In this document: positions 15,500 to 24,526 of the stretch, piece by piece
How the letters are laid out: each line of letters opens with the position of its first letter
Position numbering within the stretch: the first letter of the stretch is position 1
From: Hyphomicrobiales bacterium
Lineage (GTDB): Bacteria > Pseudomonadota > Alphaproteobacteria > Rhizobiales > JAJFHC01
DNA length: 64,000 bases
Direction of reading: 5' to 3'
NCBI GenBank assembly: GCA_021775835.1
Contig: JAJFHC010000070.1
Span: 14,147 to 78,146, forward strand
Program-made: the position numbers and the translations under genes
Notes under the pieces: model-generated
The model's input: only the letters and a program-made list of their open reading frames with translations
What the model was told of the DNA's origin: nothing
Database searches by the model: none

Positions 15500-17019
15500 C
15501 CGCCAAGTCGCCCAACATTCTCTTCATCCAGACCGATCAACTGACGGCTTCGGCACTGAGGGCCTATGGCGATACAGTCTGCCAGTCGCCGAACCTGGAC
15601 CGGCTGGCGGAAGAAGGTGTCGTCTTCGATACGGCGTATTGCAACTACCCACTTTGCGCCCCGTCACGTTTTTCCATGGCTTCGGGACTTCTACCTTCGA
15701 AGATCGGGGCGTATGACAACGGGTCGGAGTTTCCAAGTTCAATCCCAACATACGCCCACTACCTGCGTGAACGGGGCTATCAGACCTGCCTCTCCGGCAA
15801 GATGCATTTTGTCGGCCCGGACCAGTTGCATGGTTTCGAGGAACGGTTGACGACCGACATCTACCCGTCGGACTTCAGCTGGTCAGCCGACTGGACCGAT
15901 ACCGGACGCAGCGATCCCAATGACGATCGTGCCCTGCGGATTGCGGGACCGTGCCGACGGTCCGTACAGATCGACTATGATGACGAAGTGTGCTTCCGGG
16001 CTGTTCGAAAAATCTATGACATTGCACGGTCGAACGATGAGAGACCGTTTTTTCTGCAAGCGTCCTTCACCCACCCCCATGACCCCTACCTCTGCCTGAA
16101 GGAACACTGGGACCGGTACGAAGGGCTCGACGTGCCCGCCCCGGCAGTCGGCGCGATGCCGGGAGATGTCCACGACGCGCACTCGCAGCGCCTGTTGTCA
16201 CTCGTGGGAATGCTCGACAAAAAGTATCCGGACGAGTGGATCGCGAATGCAAAGCGGGCCTACTACGGTTCGATCAGTTATATCGACGACCGCATCGGTG
16301 AACTTCTCGCGGCACTCAGTGAAACCGGATTGAAAGACAACACAGTTATCGTGTTCACTTCCGATCATGGTGAAATGCTTGGTGAACGGGGAATGTGGTT
16401 CAAACGCACGTTTTTCGAAAAGTCCCTGCGTATTCCCCTGATTATTCATGCGCCCTGGAAGTTCAAACCGGGAAGAGTCGATACGTTCTCATCCCTCCTC
16501 GATATCCTGCCGACTTTAATGGCGCTCAGCAGCGACGGCGCGTGGGCTGAAGTTAGCGACACGCTTGACGGCACGAATCTCACACGCTTCATCGGTCAGG
16601 CCGGCGTCAGTGAGGTAAGGCCCGTCCTGGCGGAATATTTGAGTGAAATGACGGCAGCGCCGATTTTCATGATCCGGCGGGGACGCTTCAAGTTCATTAC
16701 CAGTTCGGCCGATCCGGATCTGTGCTTCGATCTTGATGTAGACCCCAACGAATTGGAAAACATCGCTGAGCGCCCGGACATGGAACGCACGATTGCCATA
16801 TTCCGCCGGCTTGCGAGCGAGACCTGGGATGCGGAAAAGATCACACAAGACGTTCTGCTCAGCCAGCGGCGGCGGCGCCTGATTGAGGATGCGATGGGAC
16901 AGGGTGAACCGGTCAGTTGGGACTTTGACGAGGAACCAGGGGCCGATGTGCCCTGGTACCGCGGTCAACGAGGCTACAACGAGTGGGCGTTTGAACACAT
17001 CCCAATCGGCGAAGACTAA
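15496..17019 (+). CDS. betC: Choline-sulfatase-like type I sulfatase
   Basis: The 507-residue protein carries the sulfatase signature CAPSR (C54-R58), whose Cys is converted to formylglycine, plus metal and sulfate-binding motifs NILFIQTDQ, GKMHFVG, HPHDPY and FTSDHGEMLGERGMW. The C-terminal WDFDEEPGADVPWYRGQRGYNEWAFEHI resembles the choline-sulfatase C-terminal domain. BetC releases choline and sulfate from choline-O-sulfate in the cytoplasm. No choline dehydrogenase (betA/B) is next to it; the partner is a PhyH enzyme with overlapping reading frames. The gene symbol is a family call; a related organic sulfate ester is possible. Confidence 0.85.
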   Translation: MTAKSPNILFIQTDQLTASALRAYGDTVCQSPNLDRLAEEGVVFDTAYCNYPLCAPSRFSMASGLLPSKIGAYDNGSEFPSSIPTYAHYLRERGYQTCLSGKMHFVGPDQLHGFEERLTTDIYPSDFSWSADWTDTGRSDPNDDRALRIAGPCRRSVQIDYDDEVCFRAVRKIYDIARSNDERPFFLQASFTHPHDPYLCLKEHWDRYEGLDVPAPAVGAMPGDVHDAHSQRLLSLVGMLDKKYPDEWIANAKRAYYGSISYIDDRIGELLAALSETGLKDNTVIVFTSDHGEMLGERGMWFKRTFFEKSLRIPLIIHAPWKFKPGRVDTFSSLLDILPTLMALSSDGAWAEVSDTLDGTNLTRFIGQAGVSEVRPVLAEYLSEMTAAPIFMIRRGRFKFITSSADPDLCFDLDVDPNELENIAERPDMERTIAIFRRLASETWDAEKITQDVLLSQRRRRLIEDAMGQGEPVSWDFDEEPGADVPWYRGQRGYNEWAFEHIPIGED

Positions 17020-17039
17020 ACCTCAGGTGCTCCTGGTTG

Positions 17040-18584
17040 TCAGTGCCAGATATCGGGCATGTTCTCCTGCCGCTTCGCCATGTAACCCTTGAGACCGTCA
17101 TCGATTCCGGCGTCGAGCAGCGGCTCCTCGTAATCCTTCAACATCTGCTTCCAACGCTTGTTTGCACGCGTCAACACATCTTCGGCACCGTCTTCAAGCC
17201 ATTGCTCATATGGCCGGTTGTCGGCAAGGTCGGGTTCATAGAAGGCGGTCTTGTAGTTCTTCAGAGTGTGCTCGCAGCCGAAGAAGTGATTTCCCGGACC
17301 GACTTCCCGAAACGCGTCCATCGCAAAGCCGTTGTCGTCCAGCGCCAACCCTTTGACGTAGGTGTGCAGCGCACCCAGGTAATCCGCGTCCATGACAAGC
17401 TTCTCGTATCCAATGGTCAGCGCACATTCGAGCCAGCCGGCGGCATGAAGAACGAAGTTTGCCCCAGACAGAACTGCCGTGTTCATGGCGTTGACGCTCT
17501 CCTGCATGGCCTGCCCATCGGCAATCTTCGAACTGGTGAAAGCCCCGCTGCAACGCAAGGGCAATCCATATCGACGGGCAATCTGTCCGACCGCAAAAGA
17601 CGCGACGGCGGGCTCCGGCGTTCCGAATGTTGGCGTGCCCTGACGCAGGGCAACAGACGTCAGGAAGTTTCCGAATACTGCCGGTGAGCCCGCACGTTCA
17701 AGCTGGCCGAGCGCGACGCCGACCATGACTTCTGCAAGCGATTGTGCCAATGCGCCTGCCATAGTGACCGGCCCCGTCGCACCGCCCAATACAAACGGGA
17801 CTACGACAGGACACTGATTGGCCCGGGCATAGGCCCGCAATGAACCGGACATGGCCTGATCGTAGACCAGTGGCGAGTTCATGTTGATGTTGCCCATGAT
17901 CACGCAGTTCCGGTCAACGAAGTCCCTGCCGAACAAGATCCGAGCCATTTCGATTGAGTCTTCCGCCCGTTCGGGCATTGTCACGGACCCCATGAAAGGC
18001 ATGTCCGAGTATCGGATGTGGCTGTAGACCATATCCAGATGACGTTTGTTCACGGGCAGGTCGACCGGCTCACAGATTGTGCCACCGGAATGATGCAGCC
18101 AAGGCGACGCGTAAGACAACTTGATGAGATTACGGAAATCCTCGATCGTACCGTACCGCCTACCCCGGTCGCAATCGGTCACGAACGGCGCCCCGTAAGC
18201 CGGGGCGAATACCAGGTTGTCCTTGCCGATCAGGACGGATCGTTCGGGATTGCGGGCCTGCATGGTGAAAGATTTTGGCGTCGTCTCAAGCATGATATGG
18301 CGCACGTGGCCTCGGTCAAAACGAACTCGCTCGCCTTTGACATCGGCTCCGGCGCGCCGCCACAATGCGAGGGCCTCTTCGTCACCGCGGAACTCCACAC
18401 CGATGTCCTGCAGGATTTCATCGGTTTTTTGCTCGATGAGGTCCAGCCCCTCTTCACTAACCAGCACGTAGGGCGGAATTTCCCGATTGACCCCGGCGAT
18501 TGTCTTTGGCGCGGCCACTGCAGCTGTCGCCTTCTTTCTGCCCCGTCGCCTGGGCCTTTTGCCGCTCATCGTTACCTGTGCCAT
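17040..18584 (-). CDS. MttB-family methyltransferase, non-pyrrolysine type
   Basis: Product of 514 residues from ATG 18584 (an upstream TTG at 18599 is possible). It begins with a basic stretch (KRPRRRGRKK) and continues with MttB-family sequence: VSEEGLDLIEQKTDEILQDIGVEF, FAPAYGAPFVTD, LHHSGGTICEP, NINMNSPLVYD, PFVLGGATGPVTMAGALAQ and FGTPEPAVASFAVGQIARRYGLPLRCSGAFTSSKI. No in-frame TAG interrupts the gene, so there is no pyrrolysine; non-Pyl members demethylate glycine betaine, proline betaine or carnitine-type compounds and pass the methyl to a corrinoid protein. No corrinoid-protein gene is nearby. It is convergent with the sulfatase gene (20 bp apart). Confidence 0.92.
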   Translation of the reverse strand: MAQVTMSGKRPRRRGRKKATAAVAAPKTIAGVNREIPPYVLVSEEGLDLIEQKTDEILQDIGVEFRGDEEALALWRRAGADVKGERVRFDRGHVRHIMLETTPKSFTMQARNPERSVLIGKDNLVFAPAYGAPFVTDCDRGRRYGTIEDFRNLIKLSYASPWLHHSGGTICEPVDLPVNKRHLDMVYSHIRYSDMPFMGSVTMPERAEDSIEMARILFGRDFVDRNCVIMGNINMNSPLVYDQAMSGSLRAYARANQCPVVVPFVLGGATGPVTMAGALAQSLAEVMVGVALGQLERAGSPAVFGNFLTSVALRQGTPTFGTPEPAVASFAVGQIARRYGLPLRCSGAFTSSKIADGQAMQESVNAMNTAVLSGANFVLHAAGWLECALTIGYEKLVMDADYLGALHTYVKGLALDDNGFAMDAFREVGPGNHFFGCEHTLKNYKTAFYEPDLADNRPYEQWLEDGAEDVLTRANKRWKQMLKDYEEPLLDAGIDDGLKGYMAKRQENMPDIWH

Positions 18585-18869
18585 GTTCACCATCCACAAC
18601 GCTCACGCCGGTCACATTGAGAATAGTGATCCTGAAATATCGTCTGACGTGCTTGCCATACGACTCAAAATAGTCCCGGCGCGTCAAATACACTTGTCAC
18701 ATCCGCCGCGCGGCATGCTTTATGATGGTTTGTGCCATCACGGAATATGCAACACTGCGTGATTTGCCGCTGTCCGGGGCATCAGTCTGAAGCATCGTGC
18801 AGACACGGAATTCCCGTGATAACATCGCCTCGTTATTCGAGACATTGCACATAGAAAAAGGGTTCAACC

Positions 18870-19706
18870 ATGGGAAAGGTTCTTTCAGAACCCGCCGTCA
18901 CTCAGTTTCAGGATGACGGCTACTACTTCCCGGTTCCTGTGCTTTCACAATCGGAAGTTGCCGACTTGCGCGGGCAACTGGAAACTGTGGAGGCGAACCA
19001 GGGCGGTGCGTTGAAGCCAGAACAGCGCAACAAGGGCCATCTCCTCTTCAAATGGCTTGATGACCTGATTCACGATCCGCGAGTCGTGGACCCTATGGAA
19101 GACATCCTCGGTCCGGACATTTTGTGCTGGAACACGCTCTTCTGGATCAAGAACGCAAACACCGACAGCTACGTCTCCTGGCATCAGGATGTGACCTATT
19201 GGGGCCTCAAGGGCGGCGATGTAATCACCGCATGGATTGCGCTTTCACCAGCCTCTGAGGAAAGCGGATGTATGCGCGTGATGCCGGGCACCCACAAAGG
19301 CGAAACCCTTGCCCATGTGGACCGATACGATCAGGCCAACATGCTGACCCGTGGCCAGGAAATTGCAGTCGATGTTGATGAGACAAAGGCAGTCTCCATG
19401 CCGCTGGAACCGGGCTCGATGTCCATGCACAACATAAAGCTTGCCCATGCGTCCGGTCCCAACACGTCCGGCGACAGGCGCATCGGCGTTTCCTTGCACT
19501 ACATGCCCACATCGGCCTATCAGGCCGTGGGCAACTGGGACAGTGCCACGCTGGTCCGCGGCGAAGACCGGCATGGTCATTTTGAGCATACGCCACGGCC
19601 GGCCTTTGACTTCGATCCCGAAGCGGTCGCATTTCACGAACGGGCTTCCCAGGCCGTCCGTGAAATTCTCTATCATGGTGCGGACAAAAAAACGCAACGC
19701 CTCTGA
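18870..19706 (+). CDS. Phytanoyl-CoA dioxygenase-like (PhyH) enzyme, second copy
   Basis: At 278 residues it has the Fe(II)/2-oxoglutarate facial triad: SWHQDVTYWG (H105, D107), LAHASGPNTSGDRRIG (H193, with Arg204 for 2-oxoglutarate), and the ASEESGCMRVMPGTH family motif. Its sequence is well diverged from the copy at 14615, so it is a different subgroup, not a recent duplicate. Bacterial enzymes of this subgroup are typically chlorinating or hydroxylating enzymes on small molecules. It lies about 105 bp upstream of the VOC gene and divergent from the MttB-family gene. Confidence 0.9.
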   Translation: MGKVLSEPAVTQFQDDGYYFPVPVLSQSEVADLRGQLETVEANQGGALKPEQRNKGHLLFKWLDDLIHDPRVVDPMEDILGPDILCWNTLFWIKNANTDSYVSWHQDVTYWGLKGGDVITAWIALSPASEESGCMRVMPGTHKGETLAHVDRYDQANMLTRGQEIAVDVDETKAVSMPLEPGSMSMHNIKLAHASGPNTSGDRRIGVSLHYMPTSAYQAVGNWDSATLVRGEDRHGHFEHTPRPAFDFDPEAVAFHERASQAVREILYHGADKKTQRL

Positions 19707-19811
19707 ACGATTGCCATGACAAACCAAGCTCTGGCGGTTTACCGGAATTGTCATGGACGAGTACGGCGCCAATCGTGTAGGCGCCGTGCAGAGGCCTTAC
19801 TGGAGACCACA

Positions 19812-20171
19812 GTGACAATCGAGATTGCAAACCACGACCGCTGCATCAATTACATCGAGTTCAATGTGGCCGACATCGCCCGTTCCAAGAGCTTTTATGG
19901 GGGCGCTTTCGGCTGGACCTTTACGGATTTCGGCCCTGCCTATTGCGAGTTCTGCGATGGTCATATGAAAGGTGGCTTTGACGCCAGCCTGCCACCCTCA
20001 CCCGGCGGACCCCTGGTTGTTCTTTACGGAACAGATCTCGCCGACATCACTCGCCGTGTGGAAGAGGCCGGCGGGGTTATCGTCAAGCCGATCTTCGAAT
20101 TTCCAGGCGGACACCGGTTCCATTTCAAGGATCCGGACGGTTATGAGCTGGCGGTGTGGACGGAAACGTAG
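19812..20171 (+). CDS. VOC (glyoxalase/bleomycin-resistance) family protein
   Basis: Product of 119 residues from GTG 19812, with GGAG six bases upstream; the longer frame from 19716 lacks family sequence. The fold markers INYIEFNVADIARSKSFYGGAFGWTFTDFG and VKPIFEFPGGHRFHFKDPDGYELAVW match the glyoxalase/VOC superfamily (small metalloenzymes or dioxygenases, and antibiotic-binding proteins). One betaalpha-betabetabeta half and a closing half are visible. Function cannot be assigned further. It follows the second PhyH gene on the same strand. Confidence 0.9.
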   Translation: MTIEIANHDRCINYIEFNVADIARSKSFYGGAFGWTFTDFGPAYCEFCDGHMKGGFDASLPPSPGGPLVVLYGTDLADITRRVEEAGGVIVKPIFEFPGGHRFHFKDPDGYELAVWTET

Positions 20172-20271
20172 TTTGCAGCAGTTGCGAGTTGTTGCAGGGA
20201 CATCTCCTAATTCAAACACTCCATTGCTATAGAAGCACCCAACCGTGAAACCGCTCCTGCGAGCGTTGTAA

Positions 20272-21036
20272 TCAGTGACGGTAGCTGTCGTCCGTTTCGT
20301 CAAGCATACGCAACATCGGCGGCCACACCCTGGTTCCCATCGGTTGCTCGCCCGGAGCCCCCGCAGACTCGTACAGATCCTGAATTATCTGTTCGGATGG
20401 CACGACGGTTTCCTGGCCCGACGCCAGGACATCGACTTGGATCTTGCAGGCCATTTCCACGAAGTACAGATAGTAGAATGCTTCCGCCGTTGTGCGGCCA
20501 CAGGCCAGAAGACCATGGTTGTGCATGACCATGATGAACTTGTCCGCCAGATCACGCGCCAGGGCTTCGCATTCCCCCTCCTCGTTCGTCACGTCTTGAT
20601 ACTCATGATAGGCGACGGTCGGCAGCAGTATGTTGGAATGTTGGGACAACGGCAGTAGACCGCACCTCATGGCGGAGACGGCTGCTCCGGCTCGCGAATG
20701 CGTGTGGGCTGCAACATTGATATCGGGCCGCGCCTTCAGTATCGCGGTGTGAATCAAATGCCCGGCCTGATTGTTGGGCTCATCGCCGGACAGGACGTTG
20801 CCATCGAAATCAACCCGCAACAGGTTTGATGCGGTCACCTCCTGAAACAGCAGACCGTCGCGCTTCATGAGATATTGCTGCGGTTCCCCGGGTACGCGCG
20901 CCGAAATGTGTGTGTAGATCAGATCGGTCCAGCCGAATTTTACGTAAAGCCTGTGGAGAGCCGCCAACTCGACTCTGGCCTGCCATTCGTCATCGGACAT
21001 GCGCGGCTGCGCAATGTGTTCCACATTGGATGCCAT
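20272..21036 (-). CDS. Class II aldolase/adducin family protein
   Basis: Product of 254 residues from ATG 21036, preceded by a CGGAGAACC-type site. The zinc ligands are in AAHTHSRAG and MHNHGLLACG, and IYTHISARVPG is the early conserved segment. The family includes sugar phosphate aldolases and many uncharacterised enzymes cleaving or decarboxylating hydroxyacids. Adjacent genes on the minus strand are the two Rieske oxygenases upstream, 78 bp away, so co-expression is likely. It would suit processing of a formaldehyde- or aldehyde-generating intermediate, but that is only inference. Confidence 0.9.
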   Translation of the reverse strand: MASNVEHIAQPRMSDDEWQARVELAALHRLYVKFGWTDLIYTHISARVPGEPQQYLMKRDGLLFQEVTASNLLRVDFDGNVLSGDEPNNQAGHLIHTAILKARPDINVAAHTHSRAGAAVSAMRCGLLPLSQHSNILLPTVAYHEYQDVTNEEGECEALARDLADKFIMVMHNHGLLACGRTTAEAFYYLYFVEMACKIQVDVLASGQETVVPSEQIIQDLYESAGAPGEQPMGTRVWPPMLRMLDETDDSYRH

Positions 21037-21114
21037 AGTTGGTTCTCCGCTCCGGTTGCGCCTGATTGAGCTTCCAACCGCCGTCAAATTCCGGCAGTTG
21101 ACCAAACGCTACGG

Positions 21115-22296
21115 TCAACCAACAGGCGCCGTCAACCCTGTAGCGCTGCGGCCCTCAAATGATTGCTGACTTTCGGCCAGAGAACTCATGACCAGCGCGT
21201 GAAAATGGTGAACGGCGTGTTCGCTTGTGTGACTTCGTTCAGCATCAATGACAAAACGCCCTTGATGATAGCCCCGCGATTTCAAACCCCGCTGAACACT
21301 TTCGACAAGATCGACATCTTCAGGCCCAAGCACGTCATTGAAGTAGGTCAAGACGGCGGTCTCTGTTTCGGTCATACCGCCATCACGGGAGTAATAGGTA
21401 AATTCCTGATATGTAAGCTCCGGTTCCATCGGCGGAAAAGAGAAGATCGCCATTCCCGGCGCACCGGGAAAAGTCACGAACGCCATGCATGGCCAAACGA
21501 ATATGGTCGAGAAACTTTGCGGTTCTTCTGAGTCCGAGAAATCGTATGCGGCGCTTGACGGTCGGCAGCGGCCGTATTGGACCGACCAGTTCTGTTGTGT
21601 CTCCACGACGTAACTCTGCATGTCGACAAGATCGACAAACGCGCGATGGCTCGGCGCGCAATGATAACACTCAAGGAGATTGTCACCGACATTCTTCCAG
21701 TTTCCCTTGATGTCGAATTCGACGGTTTTGGCTTGCTGCAAGGCATCTACGTCAGGACAAAATTGACGCACCATGTTTTCAAGACCCGGGAAATGGTCGG
21801 CCATCGGCACCGCGTCGGGATCAAGATTTACGAAGACGAAGCCGCAGAAGACTTCGACGCGGATTGCCCGGAGACCAAAATCTTCCTTGTCGAATGCCTT
21901 CACCCCTTCACAATGGCGGGCGGCGGCAAGTTTGCCGTCATCACTATAAGCCCACGCGTGATAGGGGCAGGTAATGACGTTCTTGACCTGACCTGAACCG
22001 TGTAACAGTTCATGGCCGCGATGCTGGCAGACATTGTAGAAGGCTCGGAGTACTCCATCCTTCGACCTTATGACGAATACGTTCTGACCAAGTATGTCGG
22101 CGGTTGCGTAGGCTCCAGGTTCGGAGAGTTTCCCCACATGGGTTACGCACATCCATTGCCGGTAGAAAATCGCGACCTTCTCGGAATCAAGAACTTCCTT
22201 GTCCACGTAGAGACTTGCCGGAATTGTGTAGGACAGCTCCGGATCGTCGTCGAACCGGTTGTGCGTTCTATCCGGCAGTTCATAGAGGCTCGCCAT
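21115..22296 (-). CDS. Rieske terminal oxygenase, quaternary-amine (CntA/GbcA) type, first copy
   Basis: The 393-residue protein has the [2Fe-2S] Rieske motif CQHRG (C90, H92) and CPYH (C110, H113), and the mononuclear iron site in DNLLECYHCAPSH (E209, H212, H217). Glu at the position where typical ring hydroxylases have an Asp before the first His is a mark of CntA, the carnitine monooxygenase subunit, and of related quaternary-amine demethylases; here it is present. The enzyme probably oxidatively demethylates or cleaves a betaine or carnitine-type cation. No reductase subunit is encoded in the window. GGGAG precedes the ATG, and it follows the second copy by 31 bp. Confidence 0.9.
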   Translation of the reverse strand: MASLYELPDRTHNRFDDDPELSYTIPASLYVDKEVLDSEKVAIFYRQWMCVTHVGKLSEPGAYATADILGQNVFVIRSKDGVLRAFYNVCQHRGHELLHGSGQVKNVITCPYHAWAYSDDGKLAAARHCEGVKAFDKEDFGLRAIRVEVFCGFVFVNLDPDAVPMADHFPGLENMVRQFCPDVDALQQAKTVEFDIKGNWKNVGDNLLECYHCAPSHRAFVDLVDMQSYVVETQQNWSVQYGRCRPSSAAYDFSDSEEPQSFSTIFVWPCMAFVTFPGAPGMAIFSFPPMEPELTYQEFTYYSRDGGMTETETAVLTYFNDVLGPEDVDLVESVQRGLKSRGYHQGRFVIDAERSHTSEHAVHHFHALVMSSLAESQQSFEGRSATGLTAPVG

Positions 22297-22327
22297 TGCA
22301 ATCTCCCGTCAGGTTAGCACCACAACT

Positions 22328-23467
22328 TCACGAAAGCTCCGCACCAAGAGCCTCGACCACCATTTTCTGAAAATGATGAACCGCATGCTCGCTGAGTTCC
22401 GACTTACTCTTGTCGACAACGAACCGTCCCTGATTGTAACCCTTCGACCGCAACCCTTTCTGGACAGACAGACACAGGGAAATATCTTCCGGTTGCAGTA
22501 CGTCGCGCTGATAGTCCATCGCACTTTGCAATTGCGCAGAGGCTTTTCCTTCGGGAACGAACCAGTCCTGATACTCTATGGTTTGTTCCGGTCCGGCCGG
22601 CACCATCTGGAGCGTCGAAATGTTGGCCTCCCCCGGATAGACCCAGATCGTCAGGTTGGGCCAGAGGAACCAGCCGGCATAGCCAAAATCCACGTCGCCC
22701 TTTTCAAACGTATAGGCACTGTTCTGTGTAGATCGCGCCGCATTGGACGTTTGACTGGAATAGATCTGATGGGTCTTCGTGGTATAACTGTCCATGTCAA
22801 CCAGGTCGACAAAATCCTTGTGCGCAGTGTGACAGTGATAACACTCCAGGAAGTTGTCGACCATGACCTTCCAGTTACAGTCGACATGATAGGTGTCGCG
22901 CTGCGCAAATTTCAGGGTGTCAATCTGTGGCGCATAGTGACGGATTTCTTCTTCAAGATCGCCGGTCTGTTCCTTGAGCGACGCTGCATCCTGATCGAGA
23001 TTGACGAATACAAACCCGCAAAACTCCTCGACGCGAACCGGCTTCAATGAGAAGTCGCACTTGTTGAAATTCTCCATGTCGTCGGTGTTACGGGCGGCTT
23101 TCAAAGTACCGTCAAAGTCATAGGCCCAGGCGTGATACGGACAGACAATAAGATTCGCCTTACCCGATCCGCTGAGCAGTTGATGTCCGCGATGCTGGCA
23201 GACGTTGTAAAAGGCGCGCAGTTCGCCAGACCGGGCCCGCCCGACAAAAACGTCCTGCTCGTGGATCTTCGTTGTTATGTAACAGCCGGGGTCAGCCACC
23301 TGGCTCTTGTGCCCCGCACACCACCAGGAACGATGGAATATCGTTTCTTTCTCGAGTTCAAAAATCTGTTGATCGAAATAGAAGCGCGCAGGAATGGTGT
23401 GGGATTCTCGCGGTTCGCTACAGAACGGCGCGTCCCCTTCACCCAGTCGCAGTACAGGAATATTCAT
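22328..23467 (-). CDS. Rieske terminal oxygenase, quaternary-amine (CntA/GbcA) type, second copy
   Basis: Product of 379 residues from ATG 23467, with a strong GGGAGGGTGAA site just before it. It matches the neighbour: Rieske motif CQHRG and CPYH, and DNFLECYHCHTAH with Glu in the bridging position. The copies share the frame CQHRGH-LL-GSG and FCGFVFVNLD but are diverged. It is the first gene of the minus-strand operon (Rieske, Rieske, class II aldolase) and divergent from a LysR regulator, which is a typical arrangement for a substrate-induced catabolic operon. The substrate is unknown. Confidence 0.9.
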   Translation of the reverse strand: MNIPVLRLGEGDAPFCSEPRESHTIPARFYFDQQIFELEKETIFHRSWWCAGHKSQVADPGCYITTKIHEQDVFVGRARSGELRAFYNVCQHRGHQLLSGSGKANLIVCPYHAWAYDFDGTLKAARNTDDMENFNKCDFSLKPVRVEEFCGFVFVNLDQDAASLKEQTGDLEEEIRHYAPQIDTLKFAQRDTYHVDCNWKVMVDNFLECYHCHTAHKDFVDLVDMDSYTTKTHQIYSSQTSNAARSTQNSAYTFEKGDVDFGYAGWFLWPNLTIWVYPGEANISTLQMVPAGPEQTIEYQDWFVPEGKASAQLQSAMDYQRDVLQPEDISLCLSVQKGLRSKGYNQGRFVVDKSKSELSEHAVHHFQKMVVEALGAELS

Positions 23468-23597
23468 TTCACCCTCCCAGGCCAGCACCACAGCAGACTC
23501 GCGTCAAATCCTTGGACAAACCCTTTATACATAAGATATTCTGAAGTCAATTCGGTGACAAACGACAGTTTTTAGGCCAAATCGATAGTATTTACTT

Positions 23598-24518
23598 ATG
23601 GACAACCTCAGACAACAGCTCCCTCCCCTCGATCCCCTTGTGTCGTTTGAAGCCGCTGCGAGGCTGCAGAGCTTTACCGCCGCTGCCCGTGAACTGAACA
23701 TTTCCCAGGCAGCCGTCAGTCAGCAGATCAGGAACCTGGAAAGAAGTATCGGCCGCCCTCTTTTTGAACGGGCGCACAGAACTGTACGGCTCACGCCGAC
23801 GGGCCAGGACTTCCAGCATACGGTTGCCTCTGTATTGGCGCACTTGGTCAACGCCGTCCGGGAAATCAGATCAGCGCCACTCGAGGGACGCCTGACAGTG
23901 GCAACAGATCAATCGGTTGCCGCCATGTGGCTGGTCCCCCGGCTGAGGACATTTCAGGAGGACAATCCAACGCTCAGCCTGCGCATCATCTCGTCCGACG
24001 ACCTCGCCGACTGCTTCGCAAATGGTGTGGATGTTGCCATTGTCAGCGGGCGCGGGACGTGGCCCGGTTATGCGTCACAGATATTGTTCGAAGAGGAAGC
24101 CTTTCCTGTATGCAGCCCTGCTTACCTGCGTTCCGTCGGCCCCATCTCAAGTCCGTCTGACATGGCGGGTTGCGCCCTTCTCGATCTTGAAGACGATAAC
24201 TGGCACTGGATGAGCTGGCGGGTCTGGTTGACCGAGAACGGCGTCAACCTGCCGGCCCATTATCGCAGCCTCAGGATCAACAATTATCCCCTGGTTATCG
24301 CAGCAGCCAGGAACGCACAGGGCGTCGCCCTGGGCTGGCGCTATCTCGTCGATGACGATCTTATCGCGGGTACGTTGGTGCGTCCGCTTGAGGGCTCCGT
24401 CAGTACCGGCACAGGCTATCATGTGGTTTGGCGGGATCATCAGGACCGTTCAGCGGAAGCCGTGGCCTTCTGCGCGTGGCTGGTCGATCAGCGGGACAGC
24501 CAGACACTCGCCGTCTGA
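23598..24518 (+). CDS. LysR-family (GcvA-like) transcriptional regulator
   Basis: The 306-residue protein has the LysR winged helix at 9-70 (PLVSFEAAARLQSFTAAARELNISQAAVSQQIRNLERSIGRPLFERAHRTVRLTPTG) and an effector-binding domain after about residue 90. It resembles GcvA-like regulators in its helix-turn-helix. It is divergent from the Rieske operon across about 130 bp, which contains a TTATACATAA element near 23525; the simplest reading is that it controls that operon and itself. It is convergent with the DMT transporter gene, 8 bp away. Confidence 0.92.
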   Translation: MDNLRQQLPPLDPLVSFEAAARLQSFTAAARELNISQAAVSQQIRNLERSIGRPLFERAHRTVRLTPTGQDFQHTVASVLAHLVNAVREIRSAPLEGRLTVATDQSVAAMWLVPRLRTFQEDNPTLSLRIISSDDLADCFANGVDVAIVSGRGTWPGYASQILFEEEAFPVCSPAYLRSVGPISSPSDMAGCALLDLEDDNWHWMSWRVWLTENGVNLPAHYRSLRINNYPLVIAAARNAQGVALGWRYLVDDDLIAGTLVRPLEGSVSTGTGYHVVWRDHQDRSAEAVAFCAWLVDQRDSQTLAV

Positions 24519-24526
24519 TTGACCGG

